Below, one piece after another: positions 55,286-64,000 of a DNA stretch of 64,000 bases (the stretch's first letter is position 1; every line of letters begins with the position of its first letter). The stretch comes from Lepisosteus oculatus (lineage: Eukaryota > Chordata > Actinopteri > Semionotiformes > Lepisosteidae): the NCBI RefSeq assembly GCF_040954835.1, contig NC_090706.1, positions 29,583,148 to 29,647,147 on the forward strand, given 5' to 3'. The notes under the pieces were generated by a model. That model was not told where the DNA came from. It did no database searches and saw nothing but the letters and a program-made list of their open reading frames with translations. Made by a program: the position numbers and the translations under genes.

Positions 55286-55779
55286 TTCCCCAGTGACCCT
55301 GTGACTCTGAGTCTCCAGAACTCCCGCTGTCTGGGTGAAGGCAGTTCTGCGGGAGCAGGTGTATGGCAGACTGCCATGGCCCTGAGAGCAGGTGTACCTG
55401 TAGATTTATTGATTGCAGTCGCACCGAGTTGAGCAATATTCCCAGCGCCTCGGGCTGTGGCGCTCTGCCCCTGACATGCCGGCCTCATGATTGATCATGT
55501 TTTTCTTTTCAGAAAAGAAAGTGAGCGCAGTGTGTGTGTTTATAAATCCATTACTTTCAGCCCCACTCCCTGGGGCATTCGGTGTCTGTGTCTTTATCCT
55601 GCTCCTGCAGAGGACTGACAAACTCGCCTCATCGAGGACAAAACGATGTTTCCATAGAGGGACAGAGCAGAGTGCAGCTGAGGATGTGAAAGAACAGGAG
55701 GCACAGACACACAGCTTGTCTCTCGCTGTGCTTCAGAGTCCAGACATGAAGTTTTTCATTTCTCTTCGGTGTGTCGTGT

Positions 55780-56115
55780 TTGTGTGTGTTTGTGTCCGAG
55801 CGTGTGTCAGTGTAGGTGTACCCGTGTGAGTCAGTGTGTGTGTGTGTCTGTGTGTGTTTGTCAGAGCGTGTGTGTCTGTGTGGGTCTTTGTGGGTCTGTG
55901 TGTGTCAAAGTGTGTGTTTGTCAGAGCGTGTGTGTCTGTGGGTCTGTGTGTGTGTCAGATTGTGTATCAATGTGTGTCTGTGTGTTTGTCCGAGCGTATG
56001 TCTGTGTGAGTCCGTGTGTGTGTGTCAGTGTGTGTGTCTGTATGAGTCTGTGTGTTTGTCAGAGCGTGTGTCAGTGTGTGAGTCTGTGTGTGTTTGTCAG
56101 TGTGTGTGCATGTGT
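55780..56115. repeat. GT-rich repeat
   Basis: GTGTGTCTGTGTGTGTTTGT and CAGAGCGTGTGTC variants. It lies directly before the second 5S-SINE. Confidence 0.9.
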
Positions 56116-56150
56116 CACTGTCAGAGTGCTCACGTGCCTGTTTGTGCGTG

Positions 56151-56695
56151 TTATCAGGCTCTATCACTACAACTCCCAGCCAGCAGCCACTGAAGCTCAG
56201 CAGGTGTGAGTCTGGCCAGTACCTGGATGGGAGACTCCTGGGAAAAACTAAGGCTGCTGCTAGAAGAGGTGTTAGTGAGACCAGTAGGGGGCGCTCACCC
56301 TGCGGTCTGGGTCCTAATGCCCCATTATAGTGACGGGGACACAATACTGTAAAAAAGAGCCCATCTGTCAGATGAGATGTAAAACTTAGGTCCTGACTCT
56401 GTGGTCATTAAAAACCCCAGGGCGTTTCTCAAAAAGAGTAAGGGTGTAACCCCGGCTTCCTGGCCAAATTTCCCCCTGGCCTTTACCCATGATGGCCTCC
56501 TGATAATCCCCATCTCTGAGCTGGCTTCATCACTCTGCTCTCCTCCCCACTGAGAGCTGGTGTGTGGTGAGCGTACTGGAGCATCATCCAGGTGGGGCTG
56601 CACACTGGTGGTGGTGGAGGGGATCCCCATTACCTGTAGAGCACCTTGAGTGCAGTGTCCAGGAAAGTGGTATGTAAGTCTGAGGATATTATTAT
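56151..56695 (+). mobile_element. 5S-rRNA-derived SINE, copy 2
   Basis: Same order as copy 1: 5S-like head (AAGCTCAGCAGGTGTGAGTC, CAGTACCTGGATGGGAGACT), body (GATGAGATGTAAAACTTAGG; AGGTGGGGCTGCACACTGG) and decayed tail (CACCTTGAGTGCAGTGTCC). The 5' 20 nt are more diverged and the tail lacks the long (ATT)n. Confidence 0.88.
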
Positions 56696-57034
56696 GTGGC
56701 AGCGTGCCTGCAAGCAGGTGCATGTGTGTGCGTGTGTGTGTCGGTGTGTGTTGAGCAATGCTGGGAGCTGTGTGTGGCAGTCTGGTGTCAGCAGGCTTGC
56801 CTCAGGCAATGTGTGTCCTCTCCGTCTCTCACAACCTGCAGCGACTTGTCTCCGCTCCATGGGACAGATTACCTTTGCGTACATAAACGTCTGTCTATTA
56901 CAGCAGTTTACAGCTTAAATTTCCGGTTAGGATTGGAGATAAAATTTGGTCTTTCGTTCAAACGGGGACCAACTGTCAGACCACAGGAGAGCTCTGATAA
57001 GACTGAGCTGCTGCAGTCTGGGGGCCCAGAGTAG

Positions 57035-57285
57035 GAGAGACAGACGTGTGAGGGACAGGGGGACAGGGAGAGGGAGAGAGAAGGACAGAGGGACAGAGGG
57101 GTGAGGGACAGAGGGACAGGGAGAAGGAGAGAGACAGAGGGACAGAGGGAGAGGGATAGAGGGAGAGAGAGACAGAGGGACAGACGTGTGAGGGACAGGG
57201 GGACAGGGTGAAAGAGAGAGTAGGACAGACAGATAGAGGTATAGAGGGATAGAGAGGTGGGGAGAGAGGGAGAGAGGGAAGGCAC
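57035..57285. repeat. GA-rich repeat
   Basis: GGACAGAGGGACAGGGAGAG-type units. Confidence 0.85.
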
Positions 57286-57569
57286 AGTCATCCTTGAGCC
57301 AGAATCTAGGAGAAAGGCTGGAAAGACACATCAAGATTTTACAGCATGCTTCACTGAACACTTATGGAAAAAACACCAAAAAGCAGTGCATCAGAAAACC
57401 ACTGGTTACCATCTGTCAGCGCCTGATCCTATCAATGCAGTGAGCTGCCACTCACATTGACTGAGTGTGCTCTTTCCCCAACTGCTCAGATCACCTCGTT
57501 AGGTAATTAATTTCACATACAGAGTGTCTCACACACAAGAGAGGACTCACTTCATCCCCACTCCCATTC

Positions 57570-57830
57570 AACAGCCCCACGACACACAGATCAGGGGAGG
57601 AGAGGGAAACTGTACAAGACCAGAGTGGGGTTCAGTCCTCCTGCAGCCCCACGACACACAGATCAGGGGAGGAGAGAGAAACTGTACAAGACCAGAGTGG
57701 GGTTCAGTCCTCCTGCAGCCCCATGGCACACAGATCAGGGGAGGAGAGAGAAACTGGACAAGACCAGAGTGGGGTTCAGTCCTCCTGCAGCCCCACGACA
57801 CACAGATCAGGGGAGGAAAAAGAAGCTGCT
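57570..57830. repeat. 72-bp minisatellite
   Basis: Nearly four units of CCCCACGACACACAGATCAG, GGGAGGAGAGAGAAACTGTA and GACCAGAGTGGGGTTCAGTC. Confidence 0.94.
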
Positions 57831-57834
57831 TCAC

Positions 57835-59080
57835 AAGGTGTATTAACACTCCACTGCACCTCCAACACGCCTGTTCTTGCTGTCAGCTAGTACTCAAGTT
57901 TCACGCAGACTTTCACTAGCACCTCAGGATGAGGACATCAAAGATCTTATTTGACTGCTCCTTCTTCCCTACAATTACAATTAGCCAGGAGGGGAATTTC
58001 TGTCACGTTTATAACATATAAACAGACCAACCTGGGCCTTGGCCCCTGACCCTTAACCTTTGCCCTTTGTAACTTGATTATTGACTGTTGGAACACAGGT
58101 GCAGCCACCACACACAGCTGCCATTCCCGGCTCTGATACGAAGCAATTAACGGACCTGCCCCCAGACTCTCGCACAGAGACCGATGTCCCAGCGGGCACA
58201 GAGTCGCAGCAGACGAGGACAGGGTGTTGCAAGGAGGGAACACAAAGTAAGGGACACGCCGAGCTGGGAGAGGCTGCTTGTGAGACCGGGAGAGATGTGG
58301 GGTTGACACATCGTGGTCACTGGGGTCATCTGCCGGACACTGAGGAAGCGAGGAAACAGGCCAGCAGAGAGAGGACGCAGGATCAACAGCGCAGGATCGA
58401 AACCAAGTCGAACCCTGTCGAAACTGTGTCACACTCCAGCAAGACCTCACTGAGAGCTGAGAGCTGTTGAAGCTGATAGCCTGGCTTCTTTCTAGAAACA
58501 GCAGGATGGGATCTGGGATCAATGAGCTAGCAGCCACCCCAAAGGCAGGGCCAGGCAGATCTGGGGGGCCACGGCTCCAGTCCTGGAGGGTCACAGGAGG
58601 TGACCAGTGGAGTTGACCCCTCAAATTCATTTTCAGCTCCAGATAAGTTACAGATTTCTAGCTGCTGAAGAGTATTTCTCAGTGAGATGACAGCTCTGAT
58701 AGCCTGTCACAGTGAAAACGTTATTAAAGCCCTTGCCTTTTACATCCCCAGTAAGCTGAATCATAGTTTACAGCCAGTCCGTTGCGTAGACCATGGAGTC
58801 TGGGACAAGACAGGAAACAGCACAATTCTTCTGCCCCTGTGGATTCAGCCCTGCTGTCTCAATAAAAAGATCAGCAATCTGGGGGTGCTTGGGCACACAA
58901 AGCACCCACAGAACTGGTACCTGTGGAGAACTAGTTAATGTCTCTGGGAGGTGGGAGGAAGCACATGGGCACAGAGAGGACATGCAGACTGCACACAGAT
59001 CTGCCACACCATGTGGTGTGTTCATGCATGTGGGGTGCTCTTAAGTCAAGCCACACTCTCATGATCATGACTAAGTTCAG
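57835..59080. other. Spacer with one dispersed-repeat copy
   Basis: 58,420-58,540 resembles the 108-bp family (AGCTGTTGAAGCTGATAGCC, AGAAACAGCAGGATGGGATC). The remainder is unassigned; no gene is seen. Confidence 0.4.
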
Positions 59081-59084
59081 AGAC

Positions 59085-59390
59085 AGAGACAGAGTCAGGC
59101 AGAAAGACACACAGACAGACAGTCAGGCAGGACAGAGGCACAGTCAGACACACACAGACAGTCAGAGACAGGTAGGCAGACACACAGACAGTCAAACAGA
59201 GACAGGCAGGGACAGACAGACAGACAATCAGACAGGACAGATGCACAGTCAGACACACACAGACAGTCAGAGACAGGCAGGGACAGACACACACAGACAG
59301 TCAGAGACAGATACAGTAGGCAGACAGACAGGCAGGGACAGACAGACACACAGACAGTCAAACAGAGACAGGCACGGAGATAGACACACA
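59085..59390. repeat. CAGACAGT-rich repeat
   Basis: GACAGACAGTCAGGCAGGAC and CAGAGACAGGCAGGGACAGA variants. Confidence 0.88.
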
Positions 59391-59799
59391 CTAGATGGAG
59401 TCACACATTGGTGTAAAGGACTGGGTCTGCTGTATGTGCAGTCATGTCTCTGTAAGTTCTTCTGAAAGACTCTGAGACTCCCCACACTGGCAAGATGAAC
59501 TGTATTGTTGACCTTCAAGAAAAAACTCAATTTGCATTGAGCTCTTTTCCAAAGCTGTGTGTGTTTTGTGTGCACGGTCTCTAACTCTGCGGTTTCGGAG
59601 AGAGCTGGCAGGCCTCAGAGGGGATAAGGGCTGTGCTGACAGGGCGTCTTCCCTGGACAGGTTCAGACAGGACTGGGGCTCCTGTCACTGTCACTCTGCA
59701 CATAGGGGCTGGAGGAGCAGGACAGATTCAGCCAGCATGTGTCTGTGTCCCTCTCTTTCTCTCCTTGTCTCCCTCTCTCCCAGCTCTGCCTGTTTCTCC

Positions 59800-60000
59800 C
59801 GGTTTCTATGGCCAGACTGTGGTCACTGAGTCTGTCCTCTCTGGACAGTCAGGTCTGTCTGTGTCCAGTTTCTATGGCCAGGCTGTGGTCACTGAGCCTG
59901 TCCTCTCTGGACAGTCAGGTCTGTCTGTGTCCAGTTTCTATGGCCAGGCTGTGGTCACTGAGCCTGTCCTCTCTGGACAGTCAGGTCTGTCTGTGTCACC
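59800..60000. repeat. 61-bp LINE-associated unit, three copies
   Basis: Reverse orientation relative to 48,185: GTCTGTCTGTGTCCAGTTTC, TATGGCCAGGCTGTGGTCAC and TGAGCCTGTCCTCTCTGGAC. Confidence 0.95.
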
Positions 60001-60344
60001 CAGTTCTGGATTTGGGAAGCTGTGGGCACAGAGGATATTCCCCGAGGAAAGCCCAGGGTGGCACAGAGGTGGTTTGGCTCCAGAGCTAGATGACTTCATG
60101 CTAACCCCACACCCTGGAACTGTCACTGCTGCTGAGCTCGGCTCAGAGACGGCACAGCTAAGCTCTGTGATTTGGCTGTCAGTTGAGCTGTTTATTGCTG
60201 TTAAGGTGTGTCAGACAGAATGGGATTAATGTGCTGAGTCCTGAGGTATTGGGTATCAACTAGAGCCATTAGAGAGCTGGCAGGAGACATGACTGCTGAC
60301 AGACTCTGTGAAGGTGTACATGTGTGAGACAGATTCCACACAGG

Positions 60345-61200
60345 CAGTGATATACACACACCGACACACTCACACACACTGACACACTTACAGTGAGATA
60401 CACTCACACTGGCACTGACATGCTGAAACACACTGACACAAGCTCACATTCACACTCACACTGACACAAGCTCACACTCATTGACACACTGACACAAGCT
60501 CACACTCACTGACACACACAGGTATTTGTGTTCCTGTATGTCTGAGGTCTGCCCACTGGATCCCATTCTGTGTCAATACATTGTTCCCTGCTCACACTGA
60601 CACAAGCTCACACTCACCGACACACACTGACACTGACACAAGCTCACGCTCACACTCACACACTGACACTGACAAAATTTCACACTCACACACTGACACT
60701 GACAGAAGCTCACACTCACACTCACACACTGACACTGACAGAAGCTCACACTCACACTCACACTCACACACTGACACTGACAGAAGCTCACACTCACACT
60801 CACACACTGACACTGACAGAAGCTCACACTCACACTCACACTCACACACTGACACTGACAAAATTTCACACTCACACTCACACAATGACACTGACACAAG
60901 CTCAGACTCACACTGACAATGACACAAGCTCACACTCACACTCACACTGACAATGACACAAGCTTACACTCACACTGACACTGACACAAGCTCACACTCA
61001 CACAAGCTCACAGTCACACTGACACACACTGACACTGACACAAGCTCACACTCACACTCACACTGACACACTGACACTGACACAACCGCACACTCACACA
61101 AGCTCACAGTCACACTGACACACACTGACACTGACACAAGCTCACACTCACACATACTGACACTGACACAAGCTCACACTCACACTGACACACACAGGTC
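60345..61200. repeat. CACACTGACA-rich repeat
   Basis: Units of CACACTGACACTGACACAAG and CTCACACTCACACTCACACA with AAATTTCACACTCAC variants. Confidence 0.93.
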
Positions 61201-61654
61201 TGCCCATTGGTTTCCATTCTGTGTCAGCACACTATTCCCTGGTCAGATCTACAGGCCCACACTGACACACACTCTCTCTCCCACACACGGACAGACAGGG
61301 GTACAGACACGCACCTGGCAAACCCTTACGAGCCCTATCATGCCGGGACACCACTCCAGTACAAAATAGCATTACAGGGAACAAGACAGCCTGCAGGGCT
61401 GTGGCCCCAGGAAGCATCCACATTCCCTGGAAATTTCTCGCAGTTCCATCAGAATTGTTTTCCTGGGAAAGGAGCCATGCAGGATCTACCCTGTGGAGTT
61501 TCTGAGGCTCTCCAGCTGTATGTGTGCAGGCCTGGGGTTTGACTCCTGTCTGCCCCACCCTCTGCTCAAATCCCAACAGTCTTCTGGGCTGTGTTACTGT
61601 GTACCTGACCTCTGCTGCGAGCTGGGGCTCTGACCACACCTGTCCTTGCTTTAT

Positions 61655-62285
61655 CAGGGTCTATACTGCGCTGTACTGTGCTTTTACCCTGATCTCACTG
61701 TGCTTTACTGCGCTGGTCTGTGCTTCTACCCTGATCTCACTGGGCTTTACTGTGCTGCACTGTGCTTTTACCCTGATCTCACTGAGCTTCACTGCACTGC
61801 ACTGTGCTTCTACCCTGATCTCACTGCGCTTTACTGCACTGTACTGTGCTTTAACCCTGATCTCACTGGGCTGTACTGCACTGTACTGTGTTTCTACCCT
61901 GATCTCATGGGTTTTACTGCGCTGTACTGTGCTTCTACCCTGATCTCACTGGGCTTTACTGCGCTGCACTGTGCTTTTACCCTGATCTCACTGTGCTTTA
62001 CTGCGCTGTACTGTGCTTCTACCCTGATCTCACTGTGCTTTACTGCGCCGTACTGTGCTTTTACCCTGATCTCACTGTGCTTTACTGCACTGTTCTGTGC
62101 TTTTACCCCGATCTCACTGGGTTTTACTGCACTGTTCTGTGTTTTAACCCTGATCTTAGTGGGCTTTACTGCGCTGTACTGTGCTTTTACCCTGATATCA
62201 CTGGGCTGTACTGCACTTTACTGTGTTTTTACTCTGCATTGTACTGTGCTTTTACCATGATCTCACTGTGCTTACTGTACAGTGC
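61655..62285. repeat. 42-bp minisatellite, array 2
   Basis: About 15 units of CTGATCTCACTGGGCTTTAC followed by TGCGCTGTACTGTGCTTTTA. Same family and orientation as 50,135-50,960. Confidence 0.95.
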
Positions 62286-62399
62286 TTTCAGCGTACCTAA
62301 CAGGCACAGGGAAGACATCTAAATGTTGAACTGTCAGTATGTTAAGGGGACTATGTGTTGTGTGAGATAAGGTCACAGCTCTGTAGGTGGTCAGATGCC

Positions 62400-62900
62400 A
62401 GAATGGCATCACAGACAGTCCCCTGGACTGGCGTGGCATCACAGAGACCCCTCTGTACTGGGCCTGGTGTCACGGACAGCCTCCTGGACTGGGCCTGGCA
62501 TCACGGACAGCCCCCTGGACTGGGCCTGACATCACAGACAGTCCCCTGGACTGGGCCTGGCATCACGGACAGCCCTGTGGACTGGGCCTGGCATCACGGA
62601 CAGCCCCCTGGACTGGGCCTGGCATCACGGACAGTCCCCTGGACTGGGCCTGGCATCACAGACAGCCCTGTGGACTGGGCCTGGCGTCAGGGACAGTCCC
62701 TCTGGACTGGGCCTGGCATCACGGACAGCCCTGTGGACTGGGCCTGGCATCACTGACAGTAGCTCTGGACTGGGCCTGGCGTCAGGGACAGTCCCTCTTG
62801 ACTGGGCCTGGCATCACGGACAGCCCCCTGGACTGGGCCTGGCATCACTGACAGCCCTGTGGACTGGGCCTGGCGTCAGGGACAGTCCCCCGGATTGGGC
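62400..62900. repeat. 31-bp minisatellite
   Basis: About 16 units of ACTGGGCCTGGCATCACGGA followed by CAGCCCCCTGG. Confidence 0.95.
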
Positions 62901-62904
62901 ATGG

Positions 62905-63320
62905 CATCACGTCGGTGCCCAGACCTGTAAGCTTCTTGTGAGCAGGGAGAACAGACAGGGGCATTGTTTGAGGGTAAATACCCAGACAGCCCTAGGGCAT
63001 CAGAGCACTGCCTTGCCCTCTGACCTTTCATCTGAGAGACGAGACGGCTTTGCAGGGGGGCAGGCGGTGCACTCCGGCCTGGGGGAGGAATGCTTCCCTC
63101 TCCCCCTCGCTCCCTCACGCAGTCCCTCCAGCCCCACGAGCTGAGAGCTCACGCCCAGCACTGTCCCCGGACCAGCGGATCCAGTTCCCAGGACAGACCC
63201 AGGTGACAGAGCCCGGAGTTAGCACTCATGGGGGCTCAGAAACGGCTCTTCTTGTTTTCCCACCTTGTGTCTCGGAGGAAGTTGTTCGAATCACTGCTGT
63301 CAGCAGCTCCCACTCGCCAT
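62905..63320. other. Unassigned spacer
   Basis: No gene or named repeat recognised. Confidence 0.35.
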
Positions 63321-63324
63321 CTCA

Positions 63325-63590
63325 CACTTGAGTCAGCACTCTCTGTGACCCCTGTCGAAGGGAGGGGCGTCTCCCAGGATCCCCCACACACTCATTTGAG
63401 TCAGCACTCTCTGTGACCCCTGTCGAAGGGCGGGGTGTCTCCCAGGATCCCCCACACACTCATTTGAGTCAGCACTCTCTGTGACCCCTGTCGAAGGGCG
63501 GGGTGTCTCCCAGGACCCCCCCACACACTCATTTGAGTCAGCATTCTCTGTGACCCCTGGCGAAGGGCGGGGCATCTCCCAGGATCCAGC
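63325..63590. repeat. 68-bp minisatellite
   Basis: Nearly four units of CATTTGAGTCAGCACTCTCT, GTGACCCCTGTCGAAGGGCG and GGGTGTCTCCCAGGATCCCC. Confidence 0.95.
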
Positions 63591-63714
63591 TGCTTGCCTG
63601 GGCTCAAACGAGAGACCCACCTGGGGGTGAGAGACAGAGAGAGAGGAGCAGAAGGAGAGTCCTCACTCAGCTCCAGTGAGAGCCAGGAAAACAGACTGAA
63701 ACAGACCACAACTC

Positions 63715-64000
63715 AGGTCTGTCTGTGTCCAGTTTCTATGGCCAGACTGTGGTCACTGAGCCTGTACTTCATCAGAATCTGTTTCTCTTTGCTGTCTCTT
63801 AACCCAGTCAGATACTGGCAGATGCTCAAATAGTGTGTATTGTTGGTTTAGGCACCTGTAGCATTCCACTTTGATTATGTGTGTCCCAGTGAGTGAAACA
63901 GAGTCTGGCTTGTGTGGTGATTCGCTCACCCCCTCTCGAATTCAGATTCTAAGTTTATTGGCATGACTGATGAATTACAGTGCTGTCAGGACAATAACTC
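63715..64000 (-). mobile_element. LINE-related sequence at the window end
   Basis: One 61-bp unit (63,715-63,765), then from about 63,950 TTTATTGGCATGACTGATGA, the reverse complement of the LINE 3' tail. The element runs off the right edge. Confidence 0.6.

Overview
This is vertebrate nuclear DNA, most likely from a ray-finned fish. Four intron-rich genes with GT-AG splice sites can be rebuilt exon by exon. The repeats are fish-like: a 5S-rRNA-derived SINE, a Penelope-like element, a Tc1/mariner-type MITE and LINE 3' ends. The very high minisatellite load makes me suspect a non-teleost ray-finned fish such as a gar, but that is only a guess.

Layout: 46-3972 (+) is the C-terminal half of CDC23 (APC8). 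6350-15518 (-) is a complete KIF20A; its 18 coding exons sum to 886 codons plus stop. 15.5-19.7 kb is the KIF20A/BRD8 divergent promoter region, with a CDE/CHR plus CCAAT cell-cycle promoter for KIF20A, a tRNA-Ala(AGC) gene on the minus strand, and the BRD8 start. 19694-38115 (+) is BRD8 in the single-bromodomain form. 39715-43463 (+) is a complete NHP2 (149 aa). From 44.1 kb to the end I find no recognisable host gene: a Penelope-like element split by a 5S-SINE, a second 5S-SINE, LINE pieces, and long minisatellite arrays separated by low-information sequence.

The genes do not form an operon. CDC23 (APC/C), KIF20A (mitotic kinesin) and BRD8 (NuA4/TIP60) keep the adjacency known from human 5q31. 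NHP2 (H/ACA snoRNP, telomerase) lies on human 5q35 and is here directly downstream of BRD8.

The most unusual property is tandem repetition. My own array coordinates sum to roughly a third of the window. Several intronic arrays are built from copies of the neighbouring exon-intron junction. KIF20A exon 3 has five extra copies of its 3' end plus donor. KIF20A exon 13 and CDC23 intron 2 show donor-derived arrays. NHP2 intron 2 repeats an acceptor-like segment resembling exon 3's own acceptor. Most very long open frames in this window are artefacts of arrays whose period is a multiple of three.
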